A stretch of 64,000 nucleotides of DNA from JBCCMA01 sp045107005 (GTDB lineage Bacteria > Pseudomonadota > Gammaproteobacteria > Steroidobacterales > JBCCMA01): positions 1-64,000 of the forward strand of contig JBGCFP010000021.1 in assembly GCA_045107005.1 (NCBI GenBank), read 5' to 3'. The translations under genes were made by a program, and so were the position numbers. This document shows positions 26,163 through 34,997 of the stretch, one piece after another. The notes under the pieces are model-generated. The model was not told the DNA's origin and ran no database searches. It saw nothing but the letters and a program-made list of their open reading frames with translations. How positions within the stretch are numbered: position 1 is the stretch's first letter; each line of letters opens with the position of its first letter.

Positions 26163-26857
26163 TGATTGACGATGAGACACTGACGCTTTATTTCTATGAC
26201 GACGGCGAGCTGAGCGATGCAGATCGTGCGCAGGTTGCTGCTCAATTGACGAGCAGCCCTGAGCTCGAAGGGCATTACGCAATGCTCTGCGCGCAGCTCA
26301 AAGCGCTCAATGACGTGACCGTAACGCCGGCGCCGTCTGCTTCATTTAATGAGACTCTGCACGAGGCATTGATCGATGTGGCGGTGCCCGCCGAGCGATC
26401 ATCGTCGCGCTGGCTACCCTGGTCAATGGCAGCCACCGTACTGCTTGCGGTTTTGCTGCTTGGCGTGACGCAACGTGCGCCCAACGAATCTCCGCAAGTC
26501 GTACAAGCGACGCCCACGATTGCGCGCGGTCAGCCACCGATCACGTTGCGCCTGGTCGAATCGCATCTTTTGCAAAGCCGTCTGCAGCTGGTCAGCGTCG
26601 AGTCGGCAGGCAGCGATCAGCGACACGCATTGTTGGACGAACTCATCGTGCGAAATCGGACGATCGAAGCGTCAGCGCAACGTGCTGGCGACGACGATCT
26701 GGCGCGTGTCCTGCGCGCCTTCGAACCGGTTTTGCTTGCGCTGCAAAGCGATCGCTCCGACGACCACAGGATTCTCCTGCACCAACTTAACTTCGAACTT
26801 AGCGCGATGCTAACCAAACTCGACGCGCCAGCGTCTGATTCAGCACAGTCGCTTTGA
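26159..26857 (+). CDS. Probable anti-sigma factor, single-pass membrane protein
   Basis: A 232-residue protein starting MMIDDETLTLYFYDDGELSD, resembling the N-terminal anti-sigma domain that contacts ECF factors, but without the HxxxCxxC zinc motif. A single transmembrane segment lies at about 83-101 (WLPWSMAATVLLAVLLLGV), followed by a ~125-residue periplasmic helical region with no known domain. The coupling by ATGA to the sigma gene and the topology support the role. What it senses outside the cytoplasm is not known; the secreted HEAT proteins downstream are candidates. Confidence 0.72.
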   Translation: MMIDDETLTLYFYDDGELSDADRAQVAAQLTSSPELEGHYAMLCAQLKALNDVTVTPAPSASFNETLHEALIDVAVPAERSSSRWLPWSMAATVLLAVLLLGVTQRAPNESPQVVQATPTIARGQPPITLRLVESHLLQSRLQLVSVESAGSDQRHALLDELIVRNRTIEASAQRAGDDDLARVLRAFEPVLLALQSDRSDDHRILLHQLNFELSAMLTKLDAPASDSAQSL

Positions 26858-26873
26858 GCTTAAGGAAATCACC

Positions 26874-27815
26874 ATGACTATCAAAACTCAATCTTTTGTT
26901 GCCGTCATCGCAGCGCTGCTGCTGGGGACGGGTCTGCTCCCTGGTCCGCCCGTCGTCGCGGTGGCGCAGCAGTTGGCAGCGGCGGGCGACGATGACGCGC
27001 GTGCGCTCAAACATGCCGCTCTCGAAGCGCTCATGCATGCGCCACCCGAGCGCGCACTCAGTCTTGTCATTCGGACGCTTGAACGCAGCGACGATGAGGA
27101 ACTCAAGGAGCGAGCTCTGTTTATCCTGAGTCAGATCGATTTGCCGCAAGCGCGTGATCACCTGCTACAAGTTGCCTTGCAGGGCAATACGCCGCGCCTG
27201 CGTCGCGAGGCCATCCGCAGTATCGGCATCGGTGGTGACAGTGCAGCGTTGGAGCGTTTGGTCGATGTTTATCGAGGTGGCAATGAAGACACTCGCGAAG
27301 CGGTGTTGCGCGCCTTTCTTATCGCCGATGAGGAACAGTTTGTGCTGCAAATCGCCCGCGCCGCCAGTGACGACGATGAGTTCGACGCGGCCGTGCGCGT
27401 ACTGGGCGCGATGGGTGCGGTCGACGCGCTGGCGACTCTGCGTGACCGGGCGACCACCTCGGCGGGCCTGATTCAGGCGTACGCCGTTGCCAACGATCTG
27501 GATTCGCTCGAAGCATTGCTTGCAGCCAATTCAGATCCCGACCTGCAGCGACGAATCATGCGCGCCATGGGCATCGTTGGAGGCAGCAAGGTGGGCCAGA
27601 TACTGGCGCAGCAGTATCGCACATCAACGGATGAAGACGTGCGCCATGCAGCGTTGCAAGGCTTGCTGGTAGCGGGTGACGACAAGACGGTTATCGAGCT
27701 GTTTCGTTGGACCAGCAGCGACGCGCAAAAACGCGATCTGCTGCGCCTGTTGGTCAATATGGGGAGCGATGAGGCACTGGATCTGATCGATAGCACACTG
27801 AGTGAGGATGACTAA
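26874..27815 (+). CDS. Exported HEAT-repeat protein
   Basis: A 313-residue protein with an N-terminal signal (MTIKTQSFVAVIAALLLGTG, cleavage probably after AVA near residue 31). The mature part is a run of HEAT-like alpha-alpha repeats such as EELKERALFILSQIDLPQARDHLLQVAL and TPRLRREAIRSIGIGGDSAALERLVDVY. HEAT solenoids mediate protein contacts. It begins 16 bases after the anti-sigma gene and overlaps the region just before the second HEAT gene, so all four genes form one operon. Function unknown. Confidence 0.8.
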   Translation: MTIKTQSFVAVIAALLLGTGLLPGPPVVAVAQQLAAAGDDDARALKHAALEALMHAPPERALSLVIRTLERSDDEELKERALFILSQIDLPQARDHLLQVALQGNTPRLRREAIRSIGIGGDSAALERLVDVYRGGNEDTREAVLRAFLIADEEQFVLQIARAASDDDEFDAAVRVLGAMGAVDALATLRDRATTSAGLIQAYAVANDLDSLEALLAANSDPDLQRRIMRAMGIVGGSKVGQILAQQYRTSTDEDVRHAALQGLLVAGDDKTVIELFRWTSSDAQKRDLLRLLVNMGSDEALDLIDSTLSEDD

Positions 27816-27816
27816 A

Positions 27817-28815
27817 ATGCGCCATAGAAATTACACGTTGTGCGTGCGGGTCGCTTGGGCGGTCGCTGTGGTGGGAATTGGCGCGAGCGCAATTGCGCAG
27901 TCGCTCTTGCCAAGTGACGATGGCTGGTATGCATGGCCAATCGACGCCGTCGAGGGCGCCGAATTTCGCTGCTGTTTTCACTGGGACGACAACCAGCCCA
28001 AAACGAAGGCGTGCAAACTGGATTCGATTCGAACGAGTTACGGAAACAGTGATCTGGCGCCACCGTCGCACGGTAGTGCGATCGTTTACGCGCAGAAGCG
28101 TGACGGCGCAGTGGTTCGGGTTCACACGTTCAGTTCGTCGTGCGAAGTGACTACGCGTGAGGGAATTGCGGGGCTTGGCAACGTGACACCACGGCAGAGT
28201 CTGTCACTGCTTGAGGGAGCGCTGCGCGACGGCGTGGCCCAAACGCATGAAGCGATCGGCGCCATCGCGATGCACACCGGTGACGAGGCAGCACGTATGT
28301 TGGTGCGGCTCGCGGATGAACGCGAAGAAAAAGAGGTGCGCAAATCCGCCGTGTTTTTCATGGGGCAGCTGCGCGGCGCTGAAACGGAAAACGAGTTGAC
28401 GAACATCATGTTTACCGATCCGAGCGATTCAATGCGCGAGCACGCGGCGTTCTCGATATCGGAATCGTCGCTGCCCAATCGCGAGGATCTGCTGGTGCGC
28501 CTTGGCAATGAAGACCCGGAGCCTGGTGTGCGTGGCAAGGCCTGGTTCTGGCTTGCGCAGACCGAATCGCCCCAGGTGGAGGGAGCAATCTTCGCTTGCC
28601 TCGAAGCTGAAGCATCGGTCAAAGCACGGCACGAAGCGATTTTCGCGCTGGCACAGTTGCCCGAGGAGCGTGCTGCACGCGCGTTGATTCGGGTTATTGA
28701 ATCCAGAGACAACTCGGCGGCGGACCGCAAACAGGCACTGTTCTGGCTGGCCCAGGGCGAATCGGACGCGGGGCTCGACTACCTGTCGCGCGTTTTGTCG
28801 ACGGCGGGAGAATAG
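27817..28815 (+). CDS. Exported HEAT-repeat protein
   Basis: A 332-residue protein from the ATG at 27817 (two earlier in-frame starts at 27802 and 27808 overlap the upstream gene). The signal peptide is RHRNYTLCVRVAWAVAVVGI ending ASAIAQ. An N-terminal domain of about 95 residues has four cysteines (CC in FRCCFHW, C in TKACKL, C in SSCEV) that may form disulfides in the periplasm. Then HEAT-like repeats follow (VRKSAVFFMGQLRG, VRGKAWFWLAQTE, RHEAIFALAQLPEERAARALIRVI). It is the second HEAT protein of the ECF operon; the two differ in length and are not obvious duplicates. Confidence 0.8.
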   Translation: MRHRNYTLCVRVAWAVAVVGIGASAIAQSLLPSDDGWYAWPIDAVEGAEFRCCFHWDDNQPKTKACKLDSIRTSYGNSDLAPPSHGSAIVYAQKRDGAVVRVHTFSSSCEVTTREGIAGLGNVTPRQSLSLLEGALRDGVAQTHEAIGAIAMHTGDEAARMLVRLADEREEKEVRKSAVFFMGQLRGAETENELTNIMFTDPSDSMREHAAFSISESSLPNREDLLVRLGNEDPEPGVRGKAWFWLAQTESPQVEGAIFACLEAEASVKARHEAIFALAQLPEERAARALIRVIESRDNSAADRKQALFWLAQGESDAGLDYLSRVLSTAGE

Positions 28816-28886
28816 CGCCGAGTCACTGATCGACGCCGGAAAATCAATGATTGCGCGCGCCCGAGTATTGGGCTAAAACGCGCGCT

Positions 28887-29489
28887 ATGTTGTTATCCGT
28901 TCTCGACTACATTGGCGTCTTCGTATTCGCCGTGTCCGGTGCCATCGCAGCCTCGCGCCGACATCTCGACGTTCTGGCGTTCGTGTTTTTCGCCACGATG
29001 ACCGGCGTGGGCGGGGGTACAGTGCGCGATCTGCTTCTCGACGTGCCGGTATTCTGGACGGTGTCGCCCGAGTACCTGTTAGTGTGCGCGTCGGCGGCTC
29101 TGCTGATGTGGTTTGCGGCGCGCTTCGCCGAAGAGTGGGGCAAGCCGTTGCGCTGGGCGGACGCGATCGGATTGTCGGCTTACTGTGTTATGGGCGCGGC
29201 CAAAGCGCTGGCGATCGGCAGCTCACCCATCGTCGCCGTGGTCATGGGCGTTACGACGGCAACGTTTGGCGGCGTGATGCGCGATCTGGTTGCCGGTGAA
29301 CCTTCCGCCATCATAAAACCGGAAATTTACGTCACGGCCGCTTTCCTCGGCGCGACAGTGTTTGCGCTTCTGGCGTCGCTCGACGTCAACGCCTGGCTCG
29401 CTGCCGCCGTTGGTTTTTGCGCGGCGTTCATCGTACGTGCTGGCGCAATCTTACGGGGTTGGTCGCTGCCAGGGTACAGCCGGGAATAA
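28887..29489 (+). CDS. TRIC-type channel family membrane protein (UPF0126)
   Basis: A 200-residue membrane protein with two similar halves of about three transmembrane segments: DYIGVFVFAVSGAIAASR followed by FFATMTGVGGGTVRDLLLD, and DAIGLSAYCVMGAAKAL followed by MGVTTATFGGVMRDLVAGEP. The GGGxxRD motif in each half defines the bacterial YadS/UPF0126 family, related to trimeric intracellular cation channels. ATG at 28887 is chosen because the preceding residues of the open frame are not hydrophobic. Ion selectivity unknown. Confidence 0.9.
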   Translation: MLLSVLDYIGVFVFAVSGAIAASRRHLDVLAFVFFATMTGVGGGTVRDLLLDVPVFWTVSPEYLLVCASAALLMWFAARFAEEWGKPLRWADAIGLSAYCVMGAAKALAIGSSPIVAVVMGVTTATFGGVMRDLVAGEPSAIIKPEIYVTAAFLGATVFALLASLDVNAWLAAAVGFCAAFIVRAGAILRGWSLPGYSRE

Positions 29490-29508
29490 AACCTCAGGCT
29501 AGCGCCCA

Positions 29509-29536
29509 TAAAAAAGGCCCTGACAAGCAGGGCCTC
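29509..29536 (-). terminator. Rho-independent terminator of the SulP gene
   Basis: AGGCCCTG (29515-29522) and CAGGGCCT (29528-29535) form a perfect stem with a 5-nt loop. Read on the minus strand, the stem is followed by a run of six T, the canonical intrinsic terminator, 50 bases after the SulP stop codon. Confidence 0.85.
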
Positions 29537-29584
29537 AAAAGTGGCGGCTTTACAGTCGCCTGATCACGTCTACCGAGGAAATCG

Positions 29585-31255
29585 TTACGCCCCTTCCACA
29601 GCCGGCTTGCCACCGGTCGGGGTGGACGGCAAATCGCGCGTTTCGACAATCTTGCCCACCGCGACGCGCAGTGCTTCGATGCGCGTGTCATAGGTGTTGC
29701 CTTCCGGCAGGCAGTGGATTGCGTCGAGGGCGTCCAGTACGCTGCCCACGTCGTCGTGCAGTCCGGTGATGTAAACATCGCGACCGGCTTCGTTGGCGTC
29801 ACAAACGATGGTTTCCACCGCCCGTGCGGCCGACACATCGAGGAACGGCACGCTGGAGAAATCGAGAATGATCGCGTCGCCTTTGCCTTTGTCTTTTACG
29901 TGCTCGCGTACCTGCAGGCCAAGATCGGCCGCTGCGCCGAAGCTAAGCGGGCCGCCGAAATCGAACATCAGCACGTGACCGTCAGCCTTGGCGATCAGCT
30001 CGCGCTCTTCGCCAGACTGGGTCACCGCACCACCAGTCGTGCGGAACGTTTTGAGCTGTTCGTCGGCCAGGCGTTTGACGAAGGCCAGAGCGGCCAGGAC
30101 CACACCGCCTGCAACAGCAGTGATGAGATCGACAAACACGGTCAAGCCAAGCACCAGCGCCATTAGCGCCAAATCCCAGCGCGGGCCTTTGTGTGCGCGC
30201 TGAATGTAGTTGACGTCGATGATGTCCCAACCCACCTTCACCAGGATACCGGCGAGCACGGCGTGCGGAATCTTCGACGCGAGTGGCGCCAGAACAATAA
30301 CGGTTGCAACCAGCACGAGGGCGTGGAGCATGCCGGCGATTTTGGTTTGACCGCCGGTGCGGATGTTGACCACGGTACGCATCGTGGCGCCCGCGCCCGG
30401 GATCGCACCAAACAGACCGGCGATCGTGTTACCGATGCCCTGGCCGATCAATTCCTTGTCCGAATCGTGTCGCGTTCGCGTCATGTTGTCGGCGACCAGC
30501 GAGGTCAGAAGGCTGTCAATGGCACCAAGCACCGCAAGGATAAAGGCCGCTTCTGCAACAAGCAGCAGCGTTTCCTGACTGAACGCTGGCTTCACGAATG
30601 ACGGAAACCCCGTCGGGATGTCGCCGAGAATCGGTGCGCCCGGGAGCACCAGGCTCAGCAGCGTTCCAATGATCAATGCGGCGAGTGCGCCGGGTACAAA
30701 TTTCCCCAGCTTGCTGGGCCAGAAGAAAATCGTGGCCAACGTGACCAGGCCAATAGTCAGCGCCGCATAGTTTGGATCCATCACCGCGCCGGGAATGGCT
30801 GTGAGGGCCGGGATTGTGCCGCCGCCGTCAGGCTCGTGGCCGAACAGTCGCGACATCTGCAGCGCAATAATAATCACCCCGATCCCGCTCATGAAGCCCG
30901 AGATTACCGGGTAAGGCACGAGCCGGATGTATTGCCCGAGTTTGAATACCCCGAACACGATCTGGAGTACCCCGGCGAGGACGACGGCGGCAAACACCAG
31001 CGCCGGGTTGCCGCTCAGCGACGCAAAAATACCGGCGAAAACAACGACCATCGGTCCCGTCGGGCCAGACACCTGAGCGCCGGTACCGCCAAACAGCGAC
31101 GCGAAAAAGCCGACGAAAATCGCGCCCCACAAGCCCGCGATCGGTCCGGCACCGGACGCTTCACCGAAGGCCAGTGCCAGAGGTAACGCGACGACGCCAG
31201 CGGTAAGGCCGCCGTAGATATCGCCGCGCATGTTCGAAGTATCAAAGAATTTCAT
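29585..31255 (-). CDS. SulP family anion permease with STAS domain
   Basis: A 556-residue SLC26/SulP transporter. The N-terminal GDIYGGLTAGVVALPLALAF and GPTGPMVVVFAGI segments are family hallmarks, followed by about ten to twelve further membrane passes and a C-terminal cytoplasmic STAS domain (about 435-530, with DAIILDFSSVPFLDVSAA). Substrates in this family include sulfate, bicarbonate and dicarboxylates; none can be assigned. It lies 47 bases downstream of an ArsR-type regulator on the same strand, and an intrinsic terminator follows. Confidence 0.92.
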   Translation of the reverse strand: MKFFDTSNMRGDIYGGLTAGVVALPLALAFGEASGAGPIAGLWGAIFVGFFASLFGGTGAQVSGPTGPMVVVFAGIFASLSGNPALVFAAVVLAGVLQIVFGVFKLGQYIRLVPYPVISGFMSGIGVIIIALQMSRLFGHEPDGGGTIPALTAIPGAVMDPNYAALTIGLVTLATIFFWPSKLGKFVPGALAALIIGTLLSLVLPGAPILGDIPTGFPSFVKPAFSQETLLLVAEAAFILAVLGAIDSLLTSLVADNMTRTRHDSDKELIGQGIGNTIAGLFGAIPGAGATMRTVVNIRTGGQTKIAGMLHALVLVATVIVLAPLASKIPHAVLAGILVKVGWDIIDVNYIQRAHKGPRWDLALMALVLGLTVFVDLITAVAGGVVLAALAFVKRLADEQLKTFRTTGGAVTQSGEERELIAKADGHVLMFDFGGPLSFGAAADLGLQVREHVKDKGKGDAIILDFSSVPFLDVSAARAVETIVCDANEAGRDVYITGLHDDVGSVLDALDAIHCLPEGNTYDTRIEALRVAVGKIVETRDLPSTPTGGKPAVEGA

Positions 31256-31302
31256 GCTGTTTATTCCTGAAGACTCAAGGTTGGTTTGTTTGAAAAGAAA
31301 CG

Positions 31303-31683
31303 CTATTTCGTAACGGCAGAATTCGAGCCGTCGTCGGACCAGAGTTCGCGAGCCGCTTCAATGGCAGACTTTGTCAGTCCTCCCATGCGCCCCTCGACAA
31401 AATTCAGTCCGTTGGTAATCCAGCCAGCGATTTCCGGCTGACTCAAATGATAGAAGTGGTGCCGACCGTCGCGACGTTCCTCGACCAGCCGGTGTGCCCG
31501 CATCAGACTCAGGTGTTGTGACACGCGCGGTCCGGGAAGTTCCAGCGTCTCAACCAGCGTGTTGACGTCTTTTTCGCCCACGCGCAGCTCTTCGATCACG
31601 CGGATGCGATCGGGGTGTGCGATGACTTTGAGGATACTGGCAAGCTCTTTGGCGACGAGGGCACGGCTGGGCATTGGGCGCAA
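31303..31683 (-). CDS. ArsR family regulator without cysteines
   Basis: A 126-residue winged-helix ArsR-type repressor: ILKVIAHPDRIRVIEELRV, then the recognition region LPGPRVSQHLSLMRAHRLVEERRDGRHHFYHL. It contains no cysteine at all, so the thiol-based metal or persulfide sensing known for several ArsR members is excluded; histidines near the wing (HHFYH) could be ligands, or it may respond to another cue. It is first in an operon with the SulP permease. Repeated TGCGAA elements lie in the upstream region. Confidence 0.88.
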   Translation of the reverse strand: MRPMPSRALVAKELASILKVIAHPDRIRVIEELRVGEKDVNTLVETLELPGPRVSQHLSLMRAHRLVEERRDGRHHFYHLSQPEIAGWITNGLNFVEGRMGGLTKSAIEAARELWSDDGSNSAVTK

Positions 31684-31759
31684 TCCTTAAAGCAGCTTCG
31701 AAAAAGTCAGTGGTCAGGAGCCGATCCGCCCGAGCGTTGTGCGTCGCGACATATGCAGG

Positions 31760-31791
31760 TTCGCAAAGCTCTATATCTGCGAAGATGCGAA
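31760..31791. promoter_or_regulatory. TTCGCA/TGCGAA cluster, candidate ArsR operator
   Basis: TTCGCA (31760-31765) faces two direct TGCGAA copies (31778-31783 and 31786-31791), 77 to 108 bases upstream of the ArsR-type start. The inverted pair has a 12-base A/T-rich spacer, common for ArsR/SmtB binding sites. It is a candidate operator for the regulator-permease operon. Confidence 0.4.
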
Positions 31792-31864
31792 TCTATTAAG
31801 AACGGAAGATACTCAGTGCGGGCGAGTTCGTCAACTGAATGCGCCGAGGTGAGTCTTTTTTGGG

Positions 31865-33502
31865 TCAGGAAGCCGTATCCAGCGCAGCTGCGGGCAGCAG
31901 ATTCTGGCTTTCGAGGTATTCATTGAGCTTGGCTTCGGCCCGATCGCCAAACAATATGTCGCATGCTTCGCGCAATCCGGGCTTGCCGATGAAGTCTTCG
32001 TGGCGCACGACCAACGTGATTTTGGAGCGCCGGCGGAGGAAGTCGTCGAGCTTGGTGATCATCTCATCGCGCGCCGCCTGCTCGATCTCGCAGCGCAGGT
32101 ACTCTGTATTCTCGATCAACGGCTCGGCACTGCTCGGATCTCGGCGAATGGTTTCCAGCATCTCGAACGCGCGGGCGCCGTAGCGACGCCAGAATCGGCG
32201 AGCGAGTGGCTCCGAAGCAATCGGGTGGCGCCGGTCTTCCAGGCTCATGCGCCGCGCCTGGTGGAGAAACTCATCGCGCACTTGCGGCGGTGGCTCGCCG
32301 TACCAGCGCTGCTTGCGATGCGGTAGAGCGACCCCGAGTTCCGCGACCGTCTCAGCGATCTCGTCGCCAACGTTGATGCAATCGGTAATCTTGCCGCCGA
32401 ATATACTGACAAAGTTCTGGGTCGAATCGACTTCCACTATGTGTTTGCGTGACAGGGCCACCCAATCGTCGCCAACGTCGCGGCCCTGGACGGCCAGCGG
32501 GCGAACGCCGCAGCGCTCGGCGATGATGTCGGCACGGGTGAGCGTTTTGGGCAACTCGAGCATTTCGTTCGCGTTGGCCAGCACAAAATCGCGATCTTCG
32601 TCGGTGATACCCGTGTGCGGATCGTCGACCCGCGTATCGGTGGTCCCGATACAGGTTTTGGGGCCCATGGGCATGACGAAAAACAGTCGCCCGTCGCTGG
32701 CGAAGAACGCCAGGATACGCCGGGTGTCGGTCACGCGATCGACAATCAGGTGAATGCCCTTCGAAAATACGTGGCGATGCTCGGTTTTGACGCCCGACGC
32801 GTCGTTGAGTGCATCCGAGCCCGGCCCGCACGCGTTGATGATCGTGTGGGCCGTCAGGCCAAAGCGCTCGTCGTTTTCACTGTCGTGCAGCGTTGCATGC
32901 CACAACCCGTCGTGGCGATGCAACGACTCGCAGTTGACGTAATTCGCGGCGGCAGCGCCGTAGTTCATCGCATTGCGCACGAAATTGAAAACGAATCGCG
33001 CGTCGTTGTCATACAAATAGCAATCGGAGTATTCGACACCGGCTTGCGCATCCTTGATGTCGATGGTGTGTTCGCGCGCTTTGAGCGCCGTTGGGCTCAG
33101 CCACTGCGGCGCGCGCGTGGCGAATCTGCCCATCAGCCAGTAGAGCAGTGATCCGGCGTAAATAAACGCTGGATGAAACCGAAATCCTTTTTCCACCGTG
33201 CCGAGAAAGCGGATTTCACGCACGGTCGAGGGGTAAGCGCGCATTAGCTCGTTGCGGCTCTTGCACAGTTTGTTGACCAACCGAAACTCGTTGGACTCGA
33301 GATATTTGATGCCGCCCCACGCGAGATTGGACGATTGAGAGCTGGTCTGACCCGCAAAGTCCGCACGATCCACCAGCGCGACTCGTGCGCCTTTCGCGCT
33401 CAAGGCCGCGGCGCTGACCGCGCCATTGATACCGCCACCGATAACCAGAACGTCAAATTTGCCGTTACGCAGCCGCGCGATATTGCTCTGTCGTAGTTTC
33501 AT
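31865..33502 (-). CDS. glpD: Aerobic glycerol-3-phosphate dehydrogenase
   Basis: A 545-residue FAD-dependent, membrane-associated enzyme that oxidises sn-glycerol 3-phosphate to dihydroxyacetone phosphate and passes electrons to quinone. FAD-binding DVLVIGGGINGAVSAAAL opens the protein, then FAGQTSSQSSNLAWGGIKYLES, the GlpD signature; GTTDTRVDD and a C-terminal all-helical DAO_C-type domain follow. Length is slightly above that of E. coli GlpD. No glycerol kinase or facilitator is near, so it may serve phospholipid-derived glycerol phosphate. Confidence 0.88.
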   Translation of the reverse strand: MKLRQSNIARLRNGKFDVLVIGGGINGAVSAAALSAKGARVALVDRADFAGQTSSQSSNLAWGGIKYLESNEFRLVNKLCKSRNELMRAYPSTVREIRFLGTVEKGFRFHPAFIYAGSLLYWLMGRFATRAPQWLSPTALKAREHTIDIKDAQAGVEYSDCYLYDNDARFVFNFVRNAMNYGAAAANYVNCESLHRHDGLWHATLHDSENDERFGLTAHTIINACGPGSDALNDASGVKTEHRHVFSKGIHLIVDRVTDTRRILAFFASDGRLFFVMPMGPKTCIGTTDTRVDDPHTGITDEDRDFVLANANEMLELPKTLTRADIIAERCGVRPLAVQGRDVGDDWVALSRKHIVEVDSTQNFVSIFGGKITDCINVGDEIAETVAELGVALPHRKQRWYGEPPPQVRDEFLHQARRMSLEDRRHPIASEPLARRFWRRYGARAFEMLETIRRDPSSAEPLIENTEYLRCEIEQAARDEMITKLDDFLRRRSKITLVVRHEDFIGKPGLREACDILFGDRAEAKLNEYLESQNLLPAAALDTAS

Positions 33503-33689
33503 GTTCGTGATTCAAAATGGTTAGGTTGGCCGCAGTCCGGCGCGCGCGCCTTATCGTTACAAAAGGATACACGCGCCGCGTTCGAATCGACACCGCCAGC
33601 CTGTCATCTTGCGGATAACTCCAATATGATCCTGCTCAAATTTATTGGCGACGCTTGACGGCCTCGCCCCGCATTATGGAGTCCCGACG

Positions 33690-34226
33690 ATGAGCATCAT
33701 CACCAAAGTACCCGAGATCACATTCAAAACCCGCGTGGCCGACGACAGCGTCGAAGGGCCCAACAAGTTCCGCTGGGAAGACAAAACCACCGCGCAGCTG
33801 TTCGCCGGCAAGCGTGTTGTCGTCTTCTCGCTGCCGGGCGCGTTTACGCCCACTTGCTCCACCAGTCACTTGCCGCGCTATGAAGAACTGTACGACCAGT
33901 TCACAGCGCTGGGTGTCGACTCGATCATCTGCCTGTCCGTCAACGATGCGTTCGTGATGTATCAGTGGGGCAAATCCCAGGGCGCCAAGAACGTGTTCTT
34001 GCTGCCGGACGGAAACGGGGAATTCACCCGCAAAATGGGTATGCTGGTCGACAAGTCCAACCTCGGGTTCGGCATGCGCTCGTGGCGCTACTCGATGGTC
34101 GTGGACAATCTGGAAATCGAGAAAGTGTTTGTCGAAGGTGATTTTGGTGATAACTGCCCGACCGATCCGTTCGACGTGTCTGACGCCGATACGATGCTTG
34201 GCTACCTCAAGAGTGCCAAAAGCTAA
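33690..34226 (+). CDS. Peroxiredoxin (Prx5-like, AhpC/TSA-redoxin type)
   Basis: A 178-residue peroxiredoxin of the Prx5 type, reducing hydrogen peroxide and alkyl hydroperoxides. The peroxidatic cysteine is C56 in PGAFTPTCSTSH, with the conserved PxxxTxxC frame. Two more cysteines, in IICLSVND and GDNCPTDPF, could act as resolving residues. The ATG at 33690 has GGAG upstream; the open frame extends to 33645 but the extension lacks family similarity. The following lipoprotein gene overlaps its end, suggesting cotranscription. Confidence 0.92.
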   Translation: MSIITKVPEITFKTRVADDSVEGPNKFRWEDKTTAQLFAGKRVVVFSLPGAFTPTCSTSHLPRYEELYDQFTALGVDSIICLSVNDAFVMYQWGKSQGAKNVFLLPDGNGEFTRKMGMLVDKSNLGFGMRSWRYSMVVDNLEIEKVFVEGDFGDNCPTDPFDVSDADTMLGYLKSAKS

Positions 34227-34986
34227 CGCGTCCAAAACCCAAAGAATGGCAGCGGTCGCTCTGGCCGCTGCCGTTTTTTTTCTTGGCGGCTGCGAGCCAT
34301 CGCCAGAGCCGCCGGTGGCGGCCACCGTTGATTCGCCCGTGGCCAGTGCGCCAGTCCCCACTCCGACGAGCGCCGGTAAGAGCGCCGCGTTCGAGCCTTC
34401 GCGCGCCACGTCGCTGGCATTGGCGGAGCTTCAGGCCCACGTTGAAGCCGCCCTTTATCTGCAGCGCGAAGGCGCACCCGGTCAGGTGGCTGGCGCGCAT
34501 CTGACGCGTGCGCTGACTCATCATGAAGCGGCACAACAGGCCCAGTTCGATCTCCTCGGACTCGATCGCGCGCGCTTGCGAAATCTGGCCGAGGCCATGT
34601 CGGCGGCTGCGACACCCTCGGATCTGACGTCGCAAATCACCGGTCTGCAAGCGCATTTGGTCGAGCTCATTGACGTCGCACTCGGGAACCCGCTCAACCA
34701 AATACGCCATTTGATCGATCGTATTGGTGTGGTCTACGCGGCCGCGGTGGAAGGTCAGGCGGTCGTCGCGCCTGACACTTACTACGAGGCGCTCGGGTAC
34801 GCGACCGTCGCTTTTGAGCGTAGCGCCGACATTAAGGGAGAAGCCGGCGATGCGCTGCGCACCGAGCTCAATGAGCTGCTCAACCTGTGGCCCGGCGTTA
34901 ACGCGAGCGCCGCGCCGCCGGCGACGGTTGAAGATCTGCGTGAGCAACTCAATCGCGTGCGTGACATTTTGCGCTACACCCGGTAG
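34213..34986 (+). CDS. Predicted lipoprotein of unknown function
   Basis: A predicted lipoprotein of 257 residues if it starts at the GTG at 34213, which overlaps the peroxiredoxin end. This start gives the basic n-region VPKANASKTQR before the hydrophobic MAAVALAAAVFFLGGC, ending in an LGGC lipobox; the later ATG at 34246 would leave no positive charge. The mature part has a Pro/Ala/Ser linker followed by about 190 residues of predicted helices. I recognise no domain. It opens a coupled operon with a membrane protein, a MoxR ATPase and a VWA protein and may be their envelope partner. Confidence 0.65.
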   Translation: MPKANASKTQRMAAVALAAAVFFLGGCEPSPEPPVAATVDSPVASAPVPTPTSAGKSAAFEPSRATSLALAELQAHVEAALYLQREGAPGQVAGAHLTRALTHHEAAQQAQFDLLGLDRARLRNLAEAMSAAATPSDLTSQITGLQAHLVELIDVALGNPLNQIRHLIDRIGVVYAAAVEGQAVVAPDTYYEALGYATVAFERSADIKGEAGDALRTELNELLNLWPGVNASAAPPATVEDLREQLNRVRDILRYTR

Positions 34987-34997
34987 CCGCCCGGTCC

